Shown: piece after piece, positions 37,216 through 48,164 of the stretch
Numbering within the stretch: position 1 is the stretch's first letter
How the letters are laid out: each line of letters opens with the position of its first letter
DNA from: Paramecium octaurelia
Taxonomy: Eukaryota; Ciliophora; Oligohymenophorea; Peniculida; Parameciidae
Assembly (NCBI GenBank): GCA_905182995.1
Contig: CAJJDP010000022.1
Coordinates: 4,986-68,985 of the forward strand
Length of the DNA stretch: 64,000 bases
Direction of reading: 5' to 3'
The notes under the pieces: generated by a model
What the model saw: only the letters and a program-made list of their open reading frames with translations
Told to the model about the DNA's origin: nothing
The model's database searches: none
Program-made: the position numbers and the translations under genes

Positions 37216-37906
37216 AAACAAAAACAGTGTTGTATATAGTAATTGTATATTGTTGTTAAAATATTTAATTCAATTTATTATTCTTTATTTTTGATCAATT
37301 TTGACTTCATTTTAGAGCTGTGTGAATGACCTTCAAATTGTGTATTATATCATTTTATTATGGATTCGATACTCAGATTGCATTTATAAATAGAACATTC
37401 AATTTTATAAATCTAATTATGTTGCATATTTTAAAATTTATTAGTGCTTAGTTATACAATTGTATATTAGTTATTGCAACAAACTATTAATTAGTAAAAT
37501 TATACATTATTTGTTTCACTTTAAACGATTGCATTCTCACCTCTTTAGATTTATGTTTTGTTTATCATAGATCAATACAGAATCAATTATTTTCCATAAC
37601 ATTATTCTAATATTTTTAGAATTATTTGGAAAATCAATTACATTATTTTTAGCTCCTTTATTATAAAGGTTTGATGATTCTTACAACATCAGGTTCGAAA
37701 ATATTATCCAATCATGTACATATAAAATAGATTTCTGCAGAATTTGTTATTGATATGCTAAAAAGTTATTGTAAATTGAATTATGTGCGAATAAATACAA
37801 CTCAAATAATTATCATTAATATATTATTATTTTAACTAGAAACTTTCTATTTCTATCATGTAATATTAATTAATTTATCAAAAAATTAAACATCACTCAT
37901 ATAATT
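37216..37906. other. Intergenic, nothing seen
   Basis: About 690 bp of AT-rich DNA. No frame with protein-like composition was found. Confidence 0.5.
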
Positions 37907-38152
37907 ATGAACACCAAACTTTAAAATAAGGGAGGCTATTACGTCCTAGAAAAAGCTTAGAAGAAATAAACCAAGCAAACAAGGTAACCAAAATAAACTC
38001 AAACCCAAAAAAAATCATTTAAACCTTTTGAAGGAAAAGGAATAAAAATGAGTAATGATTAAAACCACTATAACTGGATTTGCAAACAATGTGGATTTAT
38101 TAATTAAGAAAATACCGACATTTGTTGCAAGAACTGCCAATTTTAGAAATGA
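37907..38152 (+). CDS. Small RanBP2-type zinc finger protein
   Basis: 81 residues, ATG 37907 to TGA 38150. The N-terminal half is Lys/Gln-rich. The C-terminal half is one RanBP2-type (RBZ) finger, NWICKQCGFINQENTDICC followed by KNCQ: W-x-C-x2-C-x10-C-x2-C with the usual Asn after the second Cys. Such fingers bind single-stranded RNA or ubiquitin; with the basic tail, RNA binding is the more likely role. Confidence 0.85.
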
Positions 38153-39435
38153 GTTTTCTATATAATTTGTTAAAGAATATAATTTAACATTACCCATCAA
38201 CAGTCTTAAACATTAATGAATGGAAAATGTAGATGAAGAGTTCTGCAAATTATATGAAATCATTAATTGCGCTGTTATTGAATTAGATTAAAATGTGATA
38301 TGAAAAATTCATTTTTGAGATCATTTATCAGTCTCATCCATAGACGCAGCAAAATCCAAAATAGTCGGATTCGATAACTTAAAATAATACTTCATAATCT
38401 TAAAGTTTCATACATTAAAGTAGAAAGAAAAAATAAGAACACGTTCTCATATTATTAAAGATTAATTTGAATAAATAGAGAACTTGTAATTAATGAAATG
38501 GAGACACAAAGAATGTTTATTAGTTTGCATCTAATCTTTACAATGATATATTACAATATTATAAGCTTTAAATAAAGAAATCTTTCTTTCATTTATAATA
38601 AAAATATAATTGTTCATTTATCATGCAATAACATTAATGTATTCAATGAAAGAATTAAATATTCTCAATCATTTAATATAGATGTAAATTTTTTATTTAT
38701 TATTGTAATGTATTTTGTATTTATTTAAATAATCTTTAAGGATGTATCAAACTAATCTTAGTGAACAATTTTTAAAATACAACAAAAACTAATGATTAAT
38801 AAATACTCAATGCATGTACTTATATAATAATCTTATTGAATATTAATAAAATACAAATAGATATATTGTTGAGATACAGTGACTTTATTGTAATGAAGAA
38901 ATCCTTGATAATGTAATAATGATCGTAGCTAAGAATGGAATTTAATTTAGAAAAGAATTTCAACAAAAAGAATGCATAAATTTTAATAAATGTACAATAG
39001 AAGCATTTTGGATTTTTTTTACATTTAGGAATAAAGAGAGATACAAGATATGTTATTGAAAAATTCTTTTGTAATATTGATTTATTGGATGTGGAGCTAG
39101 ATTATATATACAGTTATCTAATCATAAAATAAATTAGATTAAATATCAAGTATTGCAAACATCTATTTATATTTTGAATAAGAAACTAAATTTTGGATTA
39201 AATTACATTAAGACTTATAATTAATATTTATTAGAAAGAAGATAGCCGATAAACCCAATAATCTATCTGTTATTTTAATAGTTTTTTTATAACATTACTA
39301 CATTTTCCTGGAATATAGAGGGTTTGAACTACAAATTATATTCTACATAAGAGAGTTAAAAAATTATTAATAGATATTGATGAAGAACTAATAAACTTTA
39401 TTGATTGATGCAATTTCATATATAGTGCATATTAT
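38153..39435. other. Long gene-poor stretch with possible remnants
   Basis: 1.28 kb without a convincing gene. A short frame at 38220 (MENVDEEFCKLYEIINCAVI) ends after 28 codons. A protein-like run near 39004-39175 reads HFGFFLHLGIKRDTRYVIEK and continues to a TGA. Both could be remnants. Confidence 0.45.
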
Positions 39436-40350
39436 TCAATTTAATTAGTGTCTACATACAGGGCATTCTCCTTTCTATTTTAGCCATTAATCAATGCAGT
39501 TTGCATGAAACTAGTGAAAACACTCCAGTATTCTATAATTTTATGAGCATAACTCTATACTTGACAATATCAGATTTTTTAAAATCAATCATGCAAACAA
39601 CACAATTTAAATTTTTCTAGTTAGGTATGTATTTCTATGTTGGTATCTATTTAATTTGACTCGAACTCATAGGTTGTGCTTGCCTTCTTTCCTCGACTTC
39701 TGGCTCTTCATCTTGATAATAGTAATTTTCTTAATAGTTTTCATCTTCCTCATCATCGTCATCATCATCAGCATAGAATTGAACATTCGGCATAGCAAAA
39801 TATTATTAGACTCGGATTGATGGCCCTACATTTTGGATTTGTATATGTTATCTCTAGCTTCCATTTGTTTGTAGATTAAATTAAATTGAATCGGAACCAA
39901 AATTTACACTTGAATACTGGGATATTTTTACTTAAAAGTGAAAGCCTCATTCATTTAATGTCTCATATTGTCCATTTGTCTCTGAAATTAAGAATTAGGG
40001 CCAAAAATTTCTAGAGTTTTTAAATTGAATTACAATTAAAATTTGGAAATTGAACCATTCCGTCTTAATCGCTATCAGAACTATCTTGAATTTATTGGAT
40101 ATTGATATTTCTATTATAATTGCGTGAATTATTTGTTCTTGATTAAGGCTACCTTTATTGCTAATAATATTATTGCCTTGATTATTATTATTGTTATTGC
40201 TACGCTCTTCTCTCTCTTTATTACATTAGGCATTGTGTTTAATGTGCAACCTTGACTAGATTAATTTAGTACCAAACGATCTGCTTGGATTGACTTATGG
40301 CAAATTTAGCAATTTTAACGTGAATGTCTTTATTACTATTATCTATTCAT
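39436..40350 (-). CDS. RING-H2 protein with N-terminal C2HC-like finger
   Basis: Four introns (22, 23, 23, 28 nt) give 272 residues, ATG 40350, TGA 39438-39436. The N-terminus has a possible C-x2-C-x(12)-H-x3-C finger (CQICHKSIQADLKVAHQTQC) followed by a Gln/Asn-rich low-complexity linker. An acidic stretch (ADDDDDDEEDEN) precedes the C-terminal RING-H2: CVVCMIDFKKSDIVKIL, then ECFHQFHANCIDQWLKQKGE and CPVCRH, with all eight ligands present. It is most likely an E3 ubiquitin ligase. The RING lies at the extreme C-terminus (residues ~227-270). Confidence 0.88.
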
Positions 40351-40417
40351 CGAAATAAACTATTTAAATTATAGAAGAGTATGAATTGTTCTAGATTTAA
40401 ATCATAAATTAAATTTC

Positions 40418-41581
40418 ATGACAACCATTTCAATCAAAATCAAACATGGAGCAGATCAAATCGAAGTTATAGAAATCGACCCTAATGCCACAGTAAAAGA
40501 ATTAAAGGAGAAACTCACTCTCAAATTTAATTCAGAGCCTGCTTAAATGAAGATTATTTTTCAAGGTAAAATACTCAAAGACATTGACGTCCTCTCAAAT
40601 GTGAATGTGAAGACTGATTCTACCATGCATCTAGTTGTTACAAAATGTATTTAAATAAACTAAAGTAGAACAAACCTAACCCCCTTAATAAGTTCCACCT
40701 CAATAATAATAATAATAGCCCTAATAACCCGCAGGAGTATAATAATAAGGTTAAGGTTTAGGAGGTGCAGGCGGTATGGGTGGAATGGGAGGCTTCGGTG
40801 GAATGGGAGGCCTTGGTGGAATGGGAGGATTAGGAGGAATGGGAGGAATGGGAGGAATGGGTGGAATGGGAGGACTAGGCGGCCTCGGAGGAATGGGAGG
40901 TATGGGAATGGATCCATAAATGATGATGTAACTTCTATCCAATCCAATGTACCAAGCACAAATTACACAAGTATTTGTTTTTTCCTAAATATGTTTAGGC
41001 ATTGTAAAATCCATAAGTAAGATAACAATTAATGCAACACCCTATGATGGCTTAATTGATTTAGACTAATCCTTAAATTTAATAAGTATTTGAGAATCCT
41101 TAACTCTTTTAAATGATGATGAATCCTTAAGTAATTTAGATGGCCCTATAATAAATGGGTGGAATGGGAGGTATGGGAGGCATCGGAGGAATGGGCGGAA
41201 TGGGAGGCCTAGGTGGTTTTGGCGGTATGGGAGGTTTAGGAGGAGTTGGAGATCAACAGACTCCTCCTAATCCTAATAATGCATAAGTGCCTCCACCAGG
41301 TAGTTAAAACGCTTAAAATCCCTTGGCAGGTTTTGATTTGCAGAATTTAATGAATTTGATGGGAGGTATGATTAGTGAATTAAATTAAAATAGGAGGAGT
41401 AGGTGGTATGGGTGGTGCTCAATAGACACCTGAAGCCGCAGAGCAGAAATATGCTACTTAATTGCAATAGTTGCAAGAATTAGGATTTTCAAACAAATAA
41501 GTGAATTTGGAGGCCTTGATTGCCACTTAAGGGAATGTTGAGGCTGCAGTTGATAGAATCTTAAATATGATCGGCCCATGA
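40418..41581 (+). CDS. Ubiquilin/Dsk2-type UBL-STI1-UBA shuttle
   Basis: 361 residues with three introns (40647-40668, 40971-40998, 41366-41393). Residues 1-77 are a ubiquitin-like domain (TISIKIKHGADQIEVIEID ... QGKILKD). A Gln/Pro linker follows. STI1-like segments are seen in LLSNPMYQAQ, QLMQHPMMAQLIQTNPQIQ and FENPQLFQMMMNPQVIQ. They are flanked by two long Gly-Gly-Met/Leu tracts (about 40770-40910 and 41155-41250). The C-terminal ~40 residues are a UBA domain (YATQLQQLQELGFSNKQ ... NVEAAVDRIL). Ubiquilins carry ubiquitinated and membrane-protein clients to the proteasome. Only 67 bp separate its start from that of the RING-H2 gene on the opposite strand. Confidence 0.95.
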
Positions 41582-41635
41582 TATATTATTAGATTTTATT
41601 CATTACGAAATTTATATTAAATATATTTAAATAAA

Positions 41636-43139
41636 ATGATTGACGGAGATGAATAGAAGAAAATGGAAAACGAGGGATCATATGGATATTTTACAATTTT
41701 AGCAGTTAAGTTTACATCGTCTGAACAATAAATTGATAGGTTGATGTTGATATTTAACTTAAGAAATTATAACACTCTAATAAAGTTTTACACTGACAAA
41801 GAATATCAGCAGGGAGACAGCTAGGAAAATCTCAATAAAACCAATGAAGCCTACAAAATAATCAAGGACGAGAAGGTAAGTAAATTTGTATTATACGACA
41901 GGCCAGAGAATCCTATATGCACAAGTTAATGATTAGGTGTTACTTAAGCCAGCCTTTCGATTTGATTTTGCCAAACAAACAAAGTATGCTTCGTCTATAG
42001 ATTAGGTGATAAATTGTGGCCTTTTTTTATCTTTGAAGTGATTAAAGAAGGAAAATCCACCAGTGAGATTATGCAGTTCAATTTCTCGGCCCAAACCTTA
42101 ACGGAATAAAAGAAGGATGTAAGGACAAAAAGTTATATGTTTTCAAACATTTCAGTATCAATATTGCCAATTATTTTAAGTCAGCCTTGTATTCCAAAAA
42201 AGATGATGAATTCATAATTAATTTTATTGAAAATGGCAAAATACTTTCTTAAAATTACAAAGCTAAATTTCAAAATCAAAGAGACCAACTTGTTAAACTG
42301 GCTATTTTTGCTAAAGAGATCTTTGAAGAAACCAAGCCTACCCTTGAATTTCATAATCCCAACACAAAATAAGATTTGAATTTATTTAAAGTGCAGCATT
42401 ACTCAATTGGAGAAAATAGTAAAACTGTAAGTTCAAAAGTCACCAACTTGTTTTTTGATTAAGTATCAACAAAAAACTATTTCTTGTGGAATGATTCATA
42501 TATTCCACCACATTCCTTACTCAAAACATCTGCCTAAAAATTAGCAAGTTTGGGATAATCCAAAACTGTTCATTTCACTATTGGGAAATCATAAATGCTT
42601 GTCTCTAGAGATGAAGACTTGCGCTAAATCATTCAAGTAATCCCTTTAAAGAAGGAGTACTTGGCTTTCAGTAGAGACGAGAACGGTATTTATAAACTGA
42701 ATTCCCTTTAGTCGTACAATTGTAAGTGCTGAACAACACTAGAAAGTACAGATTCCATGACAAACAAAGTGCTAGTTAATTTGTTTAGAAGCTTATTAGT
42801 GTCTAAAATCAAAAGGCTTCAGCCACTCCTTTGATGACTGAGTATCCATTTGGATAGCACTTGTAGAATATTGTGAGAAGCAAAAAGTCTGCAATTCAAA
42901 AATTAAACTCTTTAATTGCGTAATACGAGTAGAAAGTCTAACAATTGAAAGTGCAGAGGTATGAATCATTCAGTATTATTTATAGATAACAACTACTGTC
43001 TGAGTTTAATGATTTGGATTTAGACAAAGTGGACGATGATGAATTGATGATAAACAAGGAGAAGGAATAACAGAATAAGCAGTCTTCTTTTGAGCCAGCT
43101 AGTTTATTCAAGGCTCCTGTTAAATTTAAGGATGAATGA
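41636..43139 (+). CDS. J-domain-like protein lacking HPD, with long C-terminal region
   Basis: ATG 41636, TGA 43137, about 460 residues. A 24-nt intron after EQQID restores a J-like helix set: GYFTILAVKFTSSEQQID, then NYNTLIKFYTDKEYQQGDSQ, LNKTNEAYKIIKDEKARES. The position of HPD is YTD, so Hsp70 stimulation is not expected. The rest has no clear domain but contains LGDKLWPFFIFEVIKEGKS, LWNDSYIPPHSLL, and RFHDKQSASQFVQKLISVQ, which looks like the last helix of a PH-like fold. The end is a coiled coil and an acidic tail. Further introns of 26, 26 and 32 nt were placed; one near 41,930-42,010 is unresolved. Confidence 0.7.
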
Positions 43140-43177
43140 ATGATAATAAATCTATAATTATATAACTATAAATTAAA

Positions 43178-44874
43178 ATGCCATCTTAAATCGATGTCTT
43201 TTAATTAACACATACATCTACAGATGATGAAATTTAATTATGTGTCGAATGGATCAAGGCTTAATTGAAAGCAAAATAGACTGTTACATTGTTAGTTAAG
43301 AAATGCTAAAGACAAGAATTGATACCATAAGTAACTGTAGATATAGTGACCATGATTTAATAAAAGATAAAGCAATTGAGTCAGGATCCGTAAACTAGGT
43401 TGAGTGAGGTTTAAGAATTGCTACAAATCTATAACTAGAAAGGAGTCAAGAATCAAACCATCTTGATTTAGTTATATGTAGAAATATAGTAATTAACCTT
43501 AGATTGAACTTGCAAATGCCAAACAACCTGAAGCCTAAGATAAAGCCATTGAACTACTATGTAAAGTGGATGAGAAAATTAGAAAACAATTTGCATCTTA
43601 ATTTTCGTAATTTCTAAAAGAAAAAATTAAATAACTTATTGAACATGGACAACAGGAAGCAAACCAATAAAATTTTAAGGAGGCTTTGGCTTTGTATCAG
43701 AAGGCACAAGAACTAAACAATTATTACGAAGAAAAGGATACAACCATCTAGTTAAATGTAATAATATAATGAATTCTAGATTCAATTAGGGAATGCCTAT
43801 CATTATTTAAAATAATATGATGATGCTTTAAATGTATGGGAGAAGTCTATCAAGTACATACAGGGTCAATCATAGTAATAGCAATTCCAAAATGAATTAA
43901 TATACATGTACAACACTGTTGGTTAAATTTATTATGACAAAAAACAAAATAATAAAGCTACCTCCTATTGGGACTCAGCCATAAGCATTTTGGAAGAATA
44001 GAATGAATAAGAAAAGTTGGAACAACAATCCAAATAGTTATTAGGACACTTATTAAACAATGTTGGGATGATATACTATCAAAAAGGAGAGGTAAAGAAG
44101 GCCATCTAAAACTTTTAAAAAACAATAGAAGTTTATGAGAGTATTTATGGGAAGGGCCATATAAGTGTTGGGAATCGTTTGAATAATTTAGGTGAAGCTT
44201 ATAGAAGCGATAAGCAATATGATAAAGCTTTGGAGATGTTCAACCAAGCCTTAAGTATAAAGAAAGCAGAACTGCAAGTGCAACCCTCGAAGAGCTTAGC
44301 AAGTACTATAAATAACATAGGTATGACTTTGTAAAATAAACTATCATACGACGAAGCAATTGATTATTTCAAATAAGCTTTATAAATGTACAATGAACCA
44401 GGAGTGTTTAGTGATCCAAATGCTGGAGATGCTGCTATATAAAAGAGCAATACAATGCATAGTATTGCTGAATGCTATAGAGCATCGCATAATTTGGATC
44501 TGTGCATCCAGTATTTTAGAGATGCCTATAAATACAAAGCATAGGAATTGAAAATATTCCATAAATCAACTCAGCATACAGCAATACAATTGGCCTCAGC
44601 GTTATTCTAGAAAAATTAATTTGAAGAATCTTTGAAAATATTTGAGGAAGTCCTGGACGGATAGAAAAAAGTGTATGGATAAGATTCTCAGATAGTGGCT
44701 TAAACAATCAACAACATAGGAACTGTCCTGTCAGAATTAAAGCAATATTAGAAGGCCTTGGAGAAGGTTTAAGAGGCAATTAGGATATTCGAAAAGAAAT
44801 TAGATAAAACTGATCCATACCTTCAAAAGGCATACGAGAATATGAAAAATATTAAATAAAAATTACTGGAATGA
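43178..44874 (+). CDS. TPR protein, kinesin-light-chain-like
   Basis: 549 residues with two introns (43478-43502, 43758-43779). The N-terminal ~110 residues are helical and Gln-rich. A microtubule-interacting (MIT)-like helical region follows (EALALYQKAQELNNYYEEKD). At least seven TPR units then run to the C-terminus: QYDDALNVWEKSIKYIQ, LLNNVGMIYYQKGEVKKAIQ, RLNNLGEAYRSDKQYDKALE, TINNIGMTLQNKLSYDEAID and TINNIGTVLSELKQYQKALE. The N-N-x-G wording matches kinesin light chain/NPHP3-type TPRs. Likely a scaffold or cargo adaptor. It starts only 38 bp after the preceding stop. Confidence 0.88.
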
Positions 44875-44899
44875 AATTGTTTCATAAATTTAAATATAA

Positions 44900-47691
44900 T
44901 CAAATTTAACCTACTATTTTCATAAACACATCTTCTAAATTAGTTTGGCTTATTCCCCAATCTAAAAATAAGAAGGAAGAATTACCAGATATTTATAAAT
45001 ATTCTTTTTCTTTCTCAATTTGCCAAAATATATCAGATACTTTACAACTCTTTTCTGATATTTAATAAATCAAATTGCCATTGAATTCTGATATCATAAT
45101 GGATTAAGGTAGAATATCTCTGATGAAATCTTTAACCTTATTAATGTAGAATTACGACCTAATTCAATATTTAAAATACTATTATTGATTATTGATCGAC
45201 TATAAGTATTTATCCCTATGAATTTAAAGAGATAAGTGATATCCGCCACCATAGATATTCTTCAATCTCTAGGGAGTTCCAAGACACTTAAGTACTCCTT
45301 GACTCATTATCCCTGCTAATAGGATTGAATGTCATACCTATTCTATTACATAGAACATCTGCTTCCTCCATGGAATGCGTGGTTAGCACCATGGCTCTTC
45401 TTTCTCTACACTACTAAATGATCTCCCACAATTATCTTCGATTATCAGGATCCAAACCTGTTGATGGTTCATCCAGAAACACGATCAAAGGCTCTCCAAC
45501 TAATGCAATAGCTATAGATAATCTTCGTTTCATTCCCCCTGAAAGTTATTAGGTTTAATAATTAAAATAAGGTTCTAGTTTAACTTCAGCCATGCTCTAT
45601 TGGGCTCTGACTCTCTCCATATCTCTATGAACTCCTTTCAACCTTGCATAAAAGAGTAGGTGTTCCTCTACTGTTAATTCAGGCCAGAGCAAATCAAATT
45701 AAGGGCAGACTCCAATTCTCATCTAAACTTCCTTCATTTGTTATTTAATTGAGTAACCACCTACAAATGCTGTACCATCAGAACATCCATATAATCCTGT
45801 AATAGTTGATATAATAGAGGTCTTCCCAGCTCCATTCGGACCCAACAAACCAAATATCTCTCCTTTTTCAACGCACAAACTAAAACTCTTAACAGCAACT
45901 GTATTTTCATACATTTTCCTTATATCCTTACAAACCAATGGATAATCTTCAAGATTCTTTAATTTGTAGACTTTTTCCCTCTCTTCCAGTACATCTGTGT
46001 CTTCTTCCAATTAATTAACATTCAATCCCAATTGATCCTCCTCATAAAATTCCATCTACTCAGTTTTTTTGAAGAATTTGCAAATCCAGGGTTCTGATGC
46101 TACTCCATATTCTTGAGGGATGATTTCATGGAGATAGATTCCCATAATCGCAAAGAAAACAGTATTAAAATATAATGAGAATAAACATCCTTGTATCTCT
46201 GGGCTGATTAATTCTAATGAAGTATAACATCCATGCTAGGATACGCAAGCTAATTGTTAAAGATCAATCATATACCAAATGACAAGATATAGAACAGTCG
46301 ACCAAATGCTATCTATGGCACTATTTAGAGATACCAAGGCAGTTCCAAAGGATCAGGATAGATGGCCAGATTTATAGTTGATGCCATGATAGTGCCCCAA
46401 ACAGAGATCAAATATCCAATGATGGTTGCTGTTCTTGATTTATTCAAGAATACTTAAAAGAAAAATGATAATGAAATTTGTGTTAATCCCCAGCCGATTA
46501 ATATTAGTAACTAAAATGTTAAGAAATTGTACAATCAAATTAGAATCTGTATATTTAAACACTTATATTTCAATTCCATAGAGGGCAACAAAATAAAAGA
46601 GTATATAGGTGATAAATGTGAGGATAGAACTGAATAGATATTGCACTATCCAATAATCAAACATTCTCATTCCATTCATTTTCATCATTTACAATAATCT
46701 TTCCTCCTTATCTAACACTATTGCATAAAGAAACACTGGTAATAATAGTGACAAAGACAGAGGGAACAATAGAGCACCCATTAAATTAATAGCTTTTTGT
46801 ACCAAGTTCCTATCTTCTCCTATTAATGGCATATACTAGATTCCTGAAATCAACCAAATTTTTGGATTCAATTAATGTAAGTACGCCCTTGTTATCAAAT
46901 CAATCAATCCCACCTATGCTTCTGCTACTAACATCAGATTATTAGTTTTATTTTCCGCTACTTTAAAAAACACCTTAGTGATTCCATTGGATCTATGATA
47001 TTCTGGAATACGCAGATCATTCACTTAGATTGTGACATTTAAATATTCTTCGTTGGCATTATGGAATGTAAATGCTCCATCCGGTATCATCCAAATATCA
47101 TCGAGATCTCTTCCCCTATAAAATGGCTATGTGTTTAGATATTATATCCTTTCATATATATCTTCATTTATAGATATATCTGGTTATTCTAAAAATGGGA
47201 TATTTCTCAATTCGCTTTAATTGTTTAATTTACATCCTGGCTTTTAAAGAATATTTTACAAAAGGCCAGATGACCTAATTAGATCAATTATTTAATTTTA
47301 CATGTTTTTTCCAATTTAACCATCATTCCAACCAATAAAGTTTTATTCGCTGTGACTTAATTACGAAACATCGTAAAAGTACCTAATTTTCAACACTTTG
47401 TTACCATTATAGACACGAAACATTGCTGAACATTGGAATTTGCGAATATATAAATGGAATATTCAATATATACGGGAAATCTAATTAAAATGTCCATCCT
47501 GAAAATTTATCAAAAATTATTTCTTGTATGATATAGACTAGCGCTAAGCATATTAATGGTGTCAAAATCTAGCAAATATTAGTTCCTATCTATCGTGATT
47601 GAATTGAGGCATTCTTATAAAATAGAGCCCTAAATTGATAGCTCTTTTTCATAAAATTAATTATGACATAATCGATTAGTTATAATTCCAT
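44900..47691 (-). CDS. ABCA-type ABC transporter (half-size)
   Basis: Starts at ATG 47691 and stops at TGA 44902-44900. The N-terminus fits ABCA proteins: [19 protein letters not shown], then a first membrane helix ([14 protein letters not shown]). A large extracellular loop with many introns and a block of ~5-6 helices follow (about 46,100-47,000). The nucleotide-binding domain has Walker [18 protein letters not shown]-loop [19 protein letters not shown], signature [20 protein letters not shown], Walker [15 protein letters not shown] and switch His in [17 protein letters not shown]. The end, [17 protein letters not shown], is the ABCA C-terminal motif. One NBD means a half transporter that would dimerise. 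Substrates are probably lipids. Not every intron in the membrane part was traced. Only 25 bp separates its stop from the TPR gene stop (convergent). Confidence 0.92.
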
Positions 47692-47997
47692 CATTTAATC
47701 ATATTATATAATTTATAATGAATTAAGCTGATCAAAGTCAATAAAGCCAAGACAGTTAATCCACCATGTTCTCTTATGATCCTAAACTATTCTCGCTTCT
47801 GCAAAAAGCCTTGTTGCTTGTGTCAAAATAGAAGTAAGCAATCAAATAACACAATAGACCTCAAAATCCTATTAAGTTTGTGGCTGATTATATGAAACAA
47901 AATCGTGATGATGATTTCTGAATTGCTATTTATTTTATATTTACAATTCATGATAAACATTCCTTATCCCATCTAGGCATTCCTAAAACTTTTTCAT
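47691..47997 (-). CDS. Small single-pass membrane protein abutting the ABC transporter start
   Basis: 87 residues if a 43-nt intron is removed, ATG 47997, TGA 47693-47691. It starts MKKFQECLDGIRNVYHELQ, has a His/Gln-rich middle (NHHHDFVSYNQPQTQQ), and ends in a membrane helix (GLTVLALLTLISLIHYKLY). The stop codon shares its last base with the ABC transporter ATG (TGATG). It could be an independent small protein, perhaps a mitochondrial or ER subunit, or an upstream exon of the transporter. The 43-nt intron is long for this genome. Confidence 0.45.
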
Positions 47998-48164
47998 TAT
48001 TAATAGAAAATGAATACTTTATTTATTTATAGATTTATTTCTTATTGTTAGATGTGATTATTTAAAGACCAAAATTTTTTGTTTGTTCTAAAATTGTACA
48101 AATAAATTGTATTTTTTTTCAAATTTTTATTTGATATGAAATATATTAAAAATAATTACAAAAC

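Noticed and set aside
40660-40959. Minus-strand proline-rich frames (PPIPPIPP)
   Set aside because: These are the antisense reading of the Gly-Gly-Met tract in ubiquilin, and the plus-strand protein is unambiguous.
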